Of a stretch of 64,000 nucleotides of DNA, positions 18,142-25,945 are shown piece by piece. Source of the DNA: Vibrio celticus (lineage in GTDB: Bacteria; Pseudomonadota; Gammaproteobacteria; Enterobacterales; Vibrionaceae). The notes beneath the pieces are model-generated. The model made no database searches. It was not told the origin of the DNA and saw only the letters and a list, made by a program, of their open reading frames with translations. Every line of letters starts with the position of its first letter. Position 1 is the first letter of the stretch. The stretch spans positions 992,001 through 1,056,000 of the forward strand of contig NZ_AP025463.1 in NCBI RefSeq assembly GCF_024347335.1, given 5' to 3'. Made by a program: the position numbers and the translations under genes.

Positions 18142-18211
18142 AATTTGACTTATGTTGCAAGCATCACCTTATGAAGCCTGCAATTTGACTTATCCTGCAA
18201 GCATCACCTTA
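18142..18211. repeat. Two 30-bp direct repeats, candidate transposon-end sites
   Basis: Positions 18142-18171 and 18182-18211 differ at only two bases and are exactly 40 bp apart; each starts AATTTGACTTAT and ends GCAAGCATCACCTTA. A degenerate third TTTGACT lies at 18112. On the reverse strand the core reads CAACATAAGTCAAATTTA, which recalls the TnsB sites at the ends of Tn7-like elements. No matching end was found elsewhere in the window. Confidence 0.5.
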
Positions 18212-18240
18212 AAAAAGCCGCTCTTTATGAGCGGCTTTTT
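18211..18240 (+). terminator. Rho-independent terminator
   Basis: A-run, then GCCGCTC, loop TTTAT, GAGCGGC and a T-run: a near-perfect bidirectional terminator. The right half plus following bases (ATGAGCGGCTTTTTGCTATCTG) recurs at 57748-57769 next to an IS630 remnant. Confidence 0.8.
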
Positions 18241-18321
18241 GCTATCTGATGCTTTCAAGTCAAAGCACTATTTCTAACGCCTAATACCTGTGATGGTTAA
18301 GTACGCAGTAAACTTTCGTAA

Positions 18322-18888
18322 CTAGCTAAAACTTATAAAAATCTCAATAGTTATCAGGATCTCGCTCATCGATACACGAAGAATATCCTGCTTGGCAGTT
18401 GGCTTTGGCGCAACAGAGAGTATCGAAAGCTGTCGATAGAAGTGACCACTAGTGATCCAGAAACCTTGATTGAAAAAATGCTATAAGACTTTATTGGTAT
18501 GGTCATGGGGATGAAGTTTCAACAGTGTGCCTAGAAAAGCTGACAGCCTATTTGATGCGAGCGCTATCTGGTCCAACCGAATATTTCTATATGGATGTCA
18601 AAGCTAAAATTGGAGTTGGTTGGGGGAGATGAGATTTACCCAAGCCAAGAGTTTTTAGATAGCCGAGAAGATGATGTTCCAACTAAGCAGTTAGCTACCT
18701 TTGAACTATTGACCGGAAAGGAAACCGTTACTTTTCATGTTCAAGAAGTTGGTGCGGCGTTGCAATCGATTGACGATTGGTGGCACGTAACGCATGGAAA
18801 TGACTTCTACCAACTACTCAGAAATACCAAGAGTTGGATTGAAACTAAGACAGCTTCACAAACTATACATAAATTATGTTTGTGTTGA
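18322..18888 (+). pseudogene. Decayed type I-F cas7 (csy3) gene
   Basis: Three frames together give a Cas7f-like protein. Frame one: NLNSYQDLAHRYTKNILLGSWLWRNR then SIEV. Frame two (from about 18490): LEKLTAYLMRALSGPTEYFYMDVKAKI. Frame three (from 18595): GGDEIYPSQEF, then VTFHVQEVGAALQSIDDWW and GNDFYQLL. These match the order of landmarks in Cas7f/Csy3: RYxxN...LWRN, E..xVxAxxxxGxGxE(V/I)(F/Y)PSQE, and H/V..xxGxA(I/L)xxIDxWY. The N-terminal third is missing, as is a block after IDDWW. The IDDW and DFxxLL wording is close to transposon-associated I-F3 Cas7. It cannot make a working protein. No other cas gene or CRISPR array is seen. Confidence 0.7.
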
Positions 18889-19024
18889 TTAAGGGCGGTC
18901 TCTTTAATTGATCAAGTTCAAGGTCTAAAACGAAGGCTAAGTAAGGGATCGCTATGACTAAGAGTTAAGAAGTGGACCTCAATGGTTGGACGCATAAACT
19001 AATCCCTTAAGTGGTTGATCCAGC
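18889..19024. other. Short spacer, no gene seen
   Basis: Between the cas7 relic and the IS3 remnant. No further cas-like coding was recognised. Confidence 0.3.
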
Positions 19025-19985
19025 TTATGCAGCGTCTCTCTGCCTACCGAAGTAAGCTTCATCTGGGGTGAGGTTATTCAGTCCTTGATGGTTACGCTCT
19101 TCATTATAAAACACCATGTAGTTCCCGATTTCAAGCTCTGTTTCTCGGGGTGTGGTGTAAGCCTTTAGATAAACCTCCTCATATTTTAAGCTTCGCCAGA
19201 GCCTCTCGATAAAAACATTATCTACCCAACGGCCTTTGCCATCCATTCTGATTCGTATCCCACGATCGAGTAAGGCTTGCGTGAACTCTGTGCTAGTAAA
19301 CTGACTCCCCTGATCAGAGTTGAAAATATCTGGTGGTCCATAGTGTTGAAGTGCCTCAAGACAAAAGCTTGTATCCATCGTATTTGATAAGCGCCAAGAC
19401 AAAACCTTACGGCTAAACCAGTCGATAATGGCAACCAAGTAAAGGAAGCCTTTAGCCATTGGGATATAGGTGATATCAATAGCTCACGCTTGGTTTGGGT
19501 AGGTAACTTCGATATCACGTAATAGGTAGGGATAAACCTTGTGCGCCTTATTTGCGATGGTCGTTTTAGGCTTGGGATAAATCGCACCAATGCCCATATC
19601 ACGCATGATCCGAACGATACGTTTACGATTAACTTTATGCCCTTTTTTGAGCAGCTCAGTTCGAATGCGTCTGCTGCCCATGAACGGATACTGGAGATGA
19701 ATTTCGTCAATCATACGACGCAGCTCAACCTCTACACTTGAGAGTCCTATGGGCTGATATAAGCCGTAGAGCGAGCAATGTTGAGAAGCTCGCACTGGCG
19801 TTTTATCGGTAACTGGGTGGATTTATCCAGCGAACTCTTTCGCTGTGCCCGATCTAACGACCGAGCACTTTCGCCAAAAAATCATTTTCCATGGTCAGTT
19901 GACCGATCTTCGCGTGGAGTTTATCGACCTGTTCAGTATTGTCTTTGCTTAGCTGACTTTCAGAAGCAAAGATCGTCTCCCCTAA
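19025..19985 (-). pseudogene. IS3-family transposase remnant (orfB with stop and frameshift)
   Basis: The right end (to about 19985) keeps only the last 40 or so codons of OrfA, ending TMENDFLAKVLGR. OrfB follows: KRQCELLNIARSTAYISP, a frameshift at about 19755, then the HTH_21 region (HLQYPFMGSRRIRTELLKKG), an in-frame TGA at about 19485 where NQAWAIDITYIPM is expected, and the DDE integrase core (IIDWFSRKVLSW, NSDQGSQFTS, VERLWRSLKYEEVY-type) to the stop at 19025. Two lesions and a missing OrfA start make it dead. It forms the left border of the microcompartment locus. Confidence 0.85.
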
Positions 19986-20068
19986 GCATTTGATTGGTAT
20001 TTTAGGGGAGCTATTAACATTACCGACATCTAAAAATGACCATGTACCAAGTAAGATGATGTATTAAC

Positions 20069-20082
20069 TTGATCTGAATCAA
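20069..20082. promoter_or_regulatory. Consensus FNR box before the two-component system
   Basis: TTGATCTGAATCAA matches the FNR consensus TTGATNNNNATCAA exactly and is a perfect inverted repeat extended to AACTTGAT/ATCAAGTT. A TATACT -10 candidate lies at 20104-20109, so the site would be centred about -41, the class II activation position. This fits anaerobic control of an oxygen-sensitive glycyl radical pathway. Confidence 0.8.
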
Positions 20083-20145
20083 GTTTGCTTTCTTTCCTAA
20101 ACTTATACTTTTTTTAATCTGAGAAACTATGGTCATCAGAACGCT

Positions 20146-21369
20146 ATGCAGTATACGTTAGACAAGTATTTAGATATTAACCGCTTGCAAAAGTTACAGA
20201 ATAATTTCAGTCAGTCAATGGAAATTGCACTGGTTGTCGTTGACTCTCGCGGGGAACCTGTCACCAAGCCAAGTGGGTTCTGCGAATATTGTGCCCAAGC
20301 GAGAAAAGATCCAACAAGAAAAATGCAGTGTTATGAAAGTGATGATGCTGGTGGTCGAATTGCTATGCAAACTGGTAAGCCAGTTGTCTATCGTTGTTAC
20401 TGTGGTTTTGTTGAATGTGCTGTACCTATCATGATTGAAGGACAGTATTTAGGGGCAATGATATCAGGTCAAGTCAAAGTGGAAGACAATACGAAAAGTA
20501 AGATTCCGTATATTCTTGAAGAGAATAAGATCTGGGAAGATAACTCTGAACTCATTGCTTTATACGATACAACTAGAAAGATGGATTATGAACGCTTTAT
20601 ATCGACAGCAGACACCTTGTTCGATGTTGCTTCATATTTAGTTGAGCAAGCACATTCACGGCTTATTCAAACCGATTTACATGAAAAAGAACTTGAATTA
20701 AAAAATGAATTACAAAAAAGTATGGAGATGGAGAAGGCTTTACATGAAGCCGAGTTTAAAGCCCTTTCCTACCAAGTAAATCCTCATTTTTTATTTAATG
20801 TTCTGAATACCATTGGTCGCCTATCTTATTTAGAAGAAGCAAATAGAACTGAAAATATGGTGCATAATTTCTCTGATATGATGCGTTATTTATTAAGGAA
20901 AAGTTCATGTAGTGTAATCACGCTGGGGCAGGAAATAAAGTATGTAAAAAATTACATGTCTATACAAGAAGTTAGGATGGGAGACCGTTTTTCATATACT
21001 TGTAATGTCCCAGATGAATATTCTAATATCCCTTGTCCTTTTTTGATTCTTCAACCTTTGGTAGAAAATTTTTTCAACTACGTTGTAGAGCCTAGAGATA
21101 TCATTAGTACGCTATCGATTAAAGCCTACGATAATGGAAAAAGTATATTTATTGAATTGCAGGATAACGGTGATGGTATTTCAAAAGAAAAGATAGCAGA
21201 TATAATTTCTGGTGAGCAACATTCTAATAGTGGTTGCATCGGTATATACAATATAATAAATAGAACAAGGCTTTTATATGGCGATGGATATAAGCTAGAT
21301 ATATCTAGTCCTAACAAGCCCAAAAAAGGAACGAAAATAGTTTTAAAAATTCCTATTAATAATAAATAA
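20146..21369 (+). CDS. PocR-domain sensor histidine kinase (LytS/YehU type)
   Basis: A 407-residue soluble kinase. Residues about 5-170 form a PocR-type ligand domain with its Cys signature (CEYC, MQCYE, YRCYCGFVECAVPI); in PocR this domain senses 1,2-propanediol or related small diols. A helical linker (170-205) leads to a His_kinase domain with the phospho-accepting His in YQVNPHFLFNVLNTIGRL (about residue 213) and an ATP domain with QDNGDGIS. The gene starts the microcompartment locus and is followed directly by its response regulator. It very probably reports 1,2-propanediol. Cys residues could alternatively hold a metal or cluster. The codons look more AT-rich than the operons downstream. 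Confidence 0.85.
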   Translation: MQYTLDKYLDINRLQKLQNNFSQSMEIALVVVDSRGEPVTKPSGFCEYCAQARKDPTRKMQCYESDDAGGRIAMQTGKPVVYRCYCGFVECAVPIMIEGQYLGAMISGQVKVEDNTKSKIPYILEENKIWEDNSELIALYDTTRKMDYERFISTADTLFDVASYLVEQAHSRLIQTDLHEKELELKNELQKSMEMEKALHEAEFKALSYQVNPHFLFNVLNTIGRLSYLEEANRTENMVHNFSDMMRYLLRKSSCSVITLGQEIKYVKNYMSIQEVRMGDRFSYTCNVPDEYSNIPCPFLILQPLVENFFNYVVEPRDIISTLSIKAYDNGKSIFIELQDNGDGISKEKIADIISGEQHSNSGCIGIYNIINRTRLLYGDGYKLDISSPNKPKKGTKIVLKIPINNK

Positions 21370-21381
21370 GTGAGACGCCGT

Positions 21382-22419
21382 ATGTATAATATAGTAATTG
21401 TAGAAGATGAATGGATTGAAATGGAATCTATTGAGCGAATTGTATTAACATGCATCGATAATGCTATTGTTCATAAGGCGTCAACAGGGAAAAAAGCAAT
21501 CCAATTAATAGATGATATTAAAAATATTGATTTAATGTTGGTCGATATTAATATCCCTTTGCCTAATGGAAAGGAGGTTGTTGATTATTTAAGGTCAAAA
21601 AATAATACAGCGAAAGTTGTAGTAACCTCAGCGAACGACGACTTTGATATGTTAAGGGATATGTTCAACTTGCAGATTCAAGATTATTTGTTAAAGCCGG
21701 TAAGACAAGAATTACTCAGTGAGACAATTAAAATAACACTTGGATTTGATGAGAGGAAGAGCAAAGAAACTAAAAAAATTAAAGATAAAATAAATGAACT
21801 CTTTCAAAATAAAAATTATGTACATTGGAACAACTTCGTTTTAGATACAATTAACGAAATTTACATGCGAGATAACGAGAGTGAAGAAGCAAGAGAGAAA
21901 GTAAGAACATTTCTTGATACTTTAGGCTTTTATCTCGACTCATTGAGTGGTGACTATTCCTCTACTTGCTCGAAGCTACATGCTCTATCTGAAGATATTG
22001 GACGATTGGGTTTAAACCAAAATATATATCCACGCCTGATCTATTTATTATTTTATGTCGGTGATGTTGTATTTACTCCATTTTTTAAAAAACAAGCGTC
22101 TAGTTTGGATTTCATTGATAGGGCAAAGTTTCACATCGAAAAAAATATATTAAAAACTGTCACATTGGATGATGTTTCTGACAAGACATTTGTCAGTTCT
22201 TGCTATTTGAGTCGAGCATTCAAGAAAAGTGAAAGTGTCGGATTTTCAAACTATGTAGCACAGAGAAAAATCATTATAGCTTGCTCTTTATTAAAGTTCA
22301 GTGATTTAAAAGTAAATGTGATTTCTTTAGAGCTTGCATGGAAAGATTCTAATTACTTTTGTCGAGTTTTTAAAAAGGAAATAGGTATATCTCCATCTGA
22401 TTATAGAGAAATAGGATAA
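21382..22419 (+). CDS. AraC-type response regulator of the microcompartment locus
   Basis: About 345 residues. An N-terminal receiver domain has the acidic pair EDEW, the phospho-acceptor in LMLVDINIPLPNG and the Lys in YLLKPV; the middle is helical; the C-terminus is an AraC HTH pair (DDVSDKTFVSSCYLSRAFKKSESVGF and LAWKDSNYFCRVFKKEIGISPSDYR). This is a YesN-like partner of LytS-type kinases. I take ATG 21382; a GTG at 21370 overlapping the kinase stop is the alternative. Together with the kinase it replaces the single PocR regulator of classic pdu loci. Shared motifs before pduL and pduA are candidate targets. Confidence 0.88.
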   Translation: MYNIVIVEDEWIEMESIERIVLTCIDNAIVHKASTGKKAIQLIDDIKNIDLMLVDINIPLPNGKEVVDYLRSKNNTAKVVVTSANDDFDMLRDMFNLQIQDYLLKPVRQELLSETIKITLGFDERKSKETKKIKDKINELFQNKNYVHWNNFVLDTINEIYMRDNESEEAREKVRTFLDTLGFYLDSLSGDYSSTCSKLHALSEDIGRLGLNQNIYPRLIYLLFYVGDVVFTPFFKKQASSLDFIDRAKFHIEKNILKTVTLDDVSDKTFVSSCYLSRAFKKSESVGFSNYVAQRKIIIACSLLKFSDLKVNVISLELAWKDSNYFCRVFKKEIGISPSDYREIG

Positions 22420-22550
22420 TAATGTTGTATTATCTTGCTTAATTAAAGTGTGGGATAACAAAATACTCCACCACTTTGGCAATAAAGTGCCTTTTCGTCA
22501 ACCACTCAAATGCTTAACATAAGATATGGTTACGTATGAAAGTATAGATA

Positions 22551-23696
22551 ATGGAAAGATACTTATTTACTTCAGAGTCTGTTTCAGAAGGGCATCCGGA
22601 TAAATTAGCGGATCAGGTTTCCGATGCGATTCTAGATGCTTTTTTACTCCAAGATTCTTTTGCAAAAGTCGCTTGTGAATGCTTGATCAAGTCGGGGGTG
22701 ATTATCGTTGCTGGCGAGGTCAATTCATCCGCAAAGGTTGATATTGAGGCGATTATTCGAACCACGATCAATCGCTGTGGATACAACAGCTCAATCGCAG
22801 GGCTCGATGGTAACAGCTGTGGGATTATCAATTTACTCGGACTTCAATCTAGCAATATATCTGAAGGTATTCGAAGCTCTCAGTTTTCTCAACTCGGTGC
22901 CGGTGATCAGGGTATCACCTTTGGTTATGCCTGTGATGAAACCACAGAACTGATGCCAGCTCCTATCTGCTACGCACATAAATTAATGAAAAGGCAGGCA
23001 TTATTGCGAAAAAAAAATGTGCTACCTTTTTTTCTTCCCGATGCGAAAGCCCAAATTACGCTTGAGTATCACCAAAATACTATTCAGCAAGCCCACACCA
23101 TTTTAGTGTCAACTCAACATCTTCCAAGCATCTCTTTGAAAGATCTGCGAGAGGCAGTGATTGAAGAGGTTATTAAACCTGTGATTCCTGCGTCTTGGGT
23201 GACTTCAAAAACACAATTTCTTGTCAATCCTGCTGGGGAGTTCCATATTGGGGGGCCCACAGCAGATTGTGGTCTGACAGGTAGGAAAATTATTGTTGAT
23301 ACTTATGGTGGTGCTGCTTGTCACGGTGGGGGCGCTTTTTCTGGTAAAGATCCCTCAAAAGTTGATCGTTCTGCTGCTTATATGGCTAGGTACATTGCTA
23401 AAAACTTAGTCGCAGCGGGATTGGTTCGAAAATGTGAAATCCAGCTTGCGTGGGCGATTGGTCTTTCTGAACCAATATCAATGAAGATAAACTCATTCGG
23501 TACAGAAAAAGTGCCAGTTTCTCGCTTATATCAACTTGTTGAAGAACATTTCAATATTCGAGTATATGAAATAATTCAACACTTAGATTTACTGGCTCCT
23601 CGTTACCAAAAAACCGCTTGTTACGGCCATTTTGGTCGAGATATTTTCTCTTGGGAAGATACGAAAATATCAGAACGATTACGAAGTCGAACCTAA
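22551..23696 (+). CDS. metK: S-adenosylmethionine synthetase paralogue in the locus
   Basis: A 381-residue methionine adenosyltransferase (E. coli MetK is 384). ATP and methionine sites look intact: FTSESVSEGHPDKLADQ at the N-terminus, GAGDQGITFGYA, GLTGRKIIVDTYGG, GGGAFSGKDPSKVDRSAAY. Changes such as TYGGAACHGGG for the usual GGMARHGGG mark it as divergent from housekeeping MetK, so it is probably a second copy dedicated to this locus. The glycyl radical activase encoded at 40091 consumes SAM, which explains the neighbourhood; metK genes are known from some GRM3 loci. No obvious encapsulation helix is present. The 130 bp before it probably hold its own promoter. Confidence 0.9.
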   Translation: MERYLFTSESVSEGHPDKLADQVSDAILDAFLLQDSFAKVACECLIKSGVIIVAGEVNSSAKVDIEAIIRTTINRCGYNSSIAGLDGNSCGIINLLGLQSSNISEGIRSSQFSQLGAGDQGITFGYACDETTELMPAPICYAHKLMKRQALLRKKNVLPFFLPDAKAQITLEYHQNTIQQAHTILVSTQHLPSISLKDLREAVIEEVIKPVIPASWVTSKTQFLVNPAGEFHIGGPTADCGLTGRKIIVDTYGGAACHGGGAFSGKDPSKVDRSAAYMARYIAKNLVAAGLVRKCEIQLAWAIGLSEPISMKINSFGTEKVPVSRLYQLVEEHFNIRVYEIIQHLDLLAPRYQKTACYGHFGRDIFSWEDTKISERLRSRT

Positions 23697-23746
23697 GCAA
23701 ATCTAGATGCTTGGGTATACATCTAATTAATATTAAGGAGAAAAGT

Positions 23747-24271
23747 ATGTCTATGTCCGATCAAAGCTTAGGCTTAATAGAGACAGTAGGTTTAGCGGCA
23801 GCAATTGAAGCTGCGGATGCGGCAATCAAATCAGCAAACGTTGAATTGCTGGGTTATGAGTCTGCGAAAGGTAATGGTTTGCATACTGTTAAACTAGTAG
23901 GGGATGTAGGTGCAGTAAATGCGGCTGTGGATGCCGGCGTTGCTGCGGCTTCCCGCATTGGTAAAGTTTATGCTTACAAAGTGATCGCTCGAACTGCCGA
24001 AGGTTTGGAGGCGGCTATTATTGCCGGAGACAACGTTAAGTCAAATGCAGTCCAAGAGCCTCAACAAAAAAAACCTGAACAAGCTAGTGCCTCACACGAA
24101 GATGCACTAGTAAAAATACCAAAAGCTGTAGTCGAAGAAGATAAAGCGACATCTAAAAAGAATGCATCTGCCGCAAACAAACCAGCTTCGCCTACTGCAA
24201 ACAAAAGGGCTGCTGCAAACAAAAAGACTGCTGCCAAAGTAGCAGCGTCAGCAACAAAAAAACCACAGTAA
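23747..24271 (+). CDS. BMC-H shell protein with Lys/Ala-rich tail
   Basis: 174 residues. Residues about 5-92 form one BMC (Pfam00936-type) domain: LGLIETVGLAAAIEAADAAIKSANV, then LVGDVGAVNAAVDAG, the canonical hexamer-forming shell fold. The remaining 80 residues are a low-complexity tail rich in Lys, Ala, Asn and Thr (SKKNASAANKP, NKRAAANKKTAAK), resembling the tails of histone-H1-like proteins. It has no Cys, unlike the PduK tail. The start at 23747 has AAGGAG 6 bases upstream. Placed right after metK and apart from the other shell genes. The tail could face the lumen or cytosol and bind a partner or nucleic acid (inference). Confidence 0.88.
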   Translation: MSMSDQSLGLIETVGLAAAIEAADAAIKSANVELLGYESAKGNGLHTVKLVGDVGAVNAAVDAGVAAASRIGKVYAYKVIARTAEGLEAAIIAGDNVKSNAVQEPQQKKPEQASASHEDALVKIPKAVVEEDKATSKKNASAANKPASPTANKRAAANKKTAAKVAASATKKPQ

Positions 24272-24826
24272 AAGGAACAGTGGATTAAGCCGAAAAAATA
24301 ATACCCGAGCGAAATATAATCATCATCCTGTGTTCAACTCGGATTGCTTTCATTCTTTTAGTTGTTGTGCGCACTATAACTACACCTCAAACGCATAGAA
24401 TTTCTGTGTGATTGGGGTTTTTTTATTGAAGAGCGATGAATGCAAAATTGTTTATCTATAAAGTAGCTTTCACCTAGTAGTCTATTAGTTTTAAAACCTT
24501 TCATTATTGTTCAAAAAGCTTAGTTTGATAGACTACGTTTGGACGAACAGTTTTATATGTTTTAGCAATAGACTGACGTTAAGGTTATTCTATTATTGCT
24601 ACCTAGTAGTTAACCTAAATTGTCTAATAGTATGGTAACGATTAAGATTGTTTATTCCAGAATTCAACGCCTAAGATTAGTAAAAACCGATTCAAGTTGC
24701 CCCAGCCGTAATTAGATAATGTAATAAAAATGGCAGGGTATGTTCGATTTTAATTCTGGAATGGAAGAAGGAGAATAATGCCCTAATGAGAATGATAAAT
24801 CCACCAAGGCATGGTTAAAATAACAA
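24272..24826. other. Intergenic region with terminator and short repeats
   Basis: No gene seen. A terminator (24383-24427) closes the BMC-H gene. The 10-mer ACCTAGTAGT occurs at 24472-24481 and 24601-24610, each followed by CTATTAG or CTAATAG nearby. The right side may hold the terminator of the leftward facilitator gene. Confidence 0.45.
24383..24427 (+). terminator. Rho-independent terminator after the tailed BMC-H gene
   Basis: The arms ACCTCAAACGCA and TGTGTGATTGGGGT pair over 12 positions with one mismatch and G-T pairs, followed by seven T. Confidence 0.7.
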
Positions 24827-25639
24827 CTATTGTACGTCTTGAGCTTTATTCACGACTTCTGGTTTAGCCACGTGTTTATCAATCAAAAATCGATAACCTG
24901 CACCACCGAGACAAGCCCCGATGATGGGTGCAACAATTGGTACGATCATGTATGGGATATCTCTTGCGCCTGTTAATGATATTTCGCCCCAACCACAAAA
25001 AAAGGTGAATAAACGAGGGCCGAAATCACGTGCAGGGTTCATAGCAAAACCTGTTAATGGAGCGGCTGCTGCACCAATAACGGCAACAAGAATACCAATC
25101 AGAAGCGGGGCCAGGCCACCTTTAGGCACGCCGTTACCATCGTCAGTGAGTGATAAAATCAAAGACATTAGCGTTGCTGTAAGAACAACTTCCACGATAG
25201 CAGCATGAAAAACGGTAATAGATGGATGGGGGAAAGTTGTAAATATTCCCGCCAATGCCAAGCTCTCTTTTGAACCTCTCACCATATTTTGTGCCAATTC
25301 ATAATCTGTGAATAAGTTATGGTAAAGGACGTAAGTGACAGTTGCACCAAAAAATGCGCCAGCGATTTGTGATAACGCATAAGGCAGTACTTTTCTCTTT
25401 TCAAAATTAGCGAATAAGCATAAACCGATTGTGACGGCAGGGTTCAAGTGTGCACCAGATGTCCCGGCGGTTAGGTACACTGCCAATGCAATGCCTAAAC
25501 CCCAAACAATGGCGATCTCCCAGAGCCCAAAGTTTGCACCAGCTAATATGTTTGCACATAAGCAGCTGGTTCCAAAGAATATAAATAGACCAGTCCCAAA
25601 GAACTCAGAAATACACTGGCCTGCTAGTTTTTTATCCAT
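24827..25639 (-). CDS. pduF: Aquaglyceroporin, probable propanediol facilitator
   Basis: A 270-residue MIP-family channel with six membrane helices and both NPA boxes (HLNPAVTIG and AMNPARDFGPR), the second with Asp-Phe typical of the GlpF/PduF branch. Such channels let glycerol and 1,2-propanediol cross the inner membrane. Its position in the locus, divergent from pduQ, indicates 1,2-propanediol uptake or release. The 306-bp divergent region is the shared control region. It could also pass glycerol; sequence alone does not separate the two. Confidence 0.9.
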   Translation of the reverse strand: MDKKLAGQCISEFFGTGLFIFFGTSCLCANILAGANFGLWEIAIVWGLGIALAVYLTAGTSGAHLNPAVTIGLCLFANFEKRKVLPYALSQIAGAFFGATVTYVLYHNLFTDYELAQNMVRGSKESLALAGIFTTFPHPSITVFHAAIVEVVLTATLMSLILSLTDDGNGVPKGGLAPLLIGILVAVIGAAAAPLTGFAMNPARDFGPRLFTFFCGWGEISLTGARDIPYMIVPIVAPIIGACLGGAGYRFLIDKHVAKPEVVNKAQDVQ

Positions 25640-25945
25640 AATAAAACCTTATTTATTGTTAGTTAAAAGCAGTAGGGGTTTAATGAAAGTTGTTTTTTTG
25701 TTGTTTAACTGATTTAGTATATATTTGTTCGAAAGGTAAAATATTGTCTAGTTCCTTTTTTTTGAGTGAAAAAATTGTCATCTATTTTTATTGAGTGTAA
25801 AAAAATAAATGAGGGGTATTTTGTCCAATATTTACTAGAGCAACAAAATTTTACTAACTATAAGCAAGTTATTATAAGTTTCGCTATATCGATTGGTGTT
25901 AAATTAAAATGATATTATTTTACCCAAAAAATAAGTGAGAATTTA
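25640..25945. promoter_or_regulatory. Divergent pduF-pduQ control region
   Basis: A very AT-rich 306-bp stretch with no gene. It holds repeated TTGTC words (ATTGTCTAG, ATTGTCATC, TTTTGTCCA at about 25743-25832) that may be regulator half-sites. Promoters for both directions are expected here but none can be fixed. Confidence 0.45.

Noticed and set aside
18053..20145. CRISPR array expected near the cas7 relic
   Set aside because: No series of about 28-bp repeats with spacers of about 32 bp was found; the two 30-bp units at 18142 and 18182 have a 10-bp spacer and no typical type I-F repeat sequence.
22551..23696. MetK with a lost active-site residue (GGAACHGGG instead of GGMARHGGG)
   Set aside because: The key Arg-Lys pair lies in GLTGRKII, which is intact, as is SGKDPSK; the changed Met-Ala-Arg position also varies in eukaryotic enzymes.
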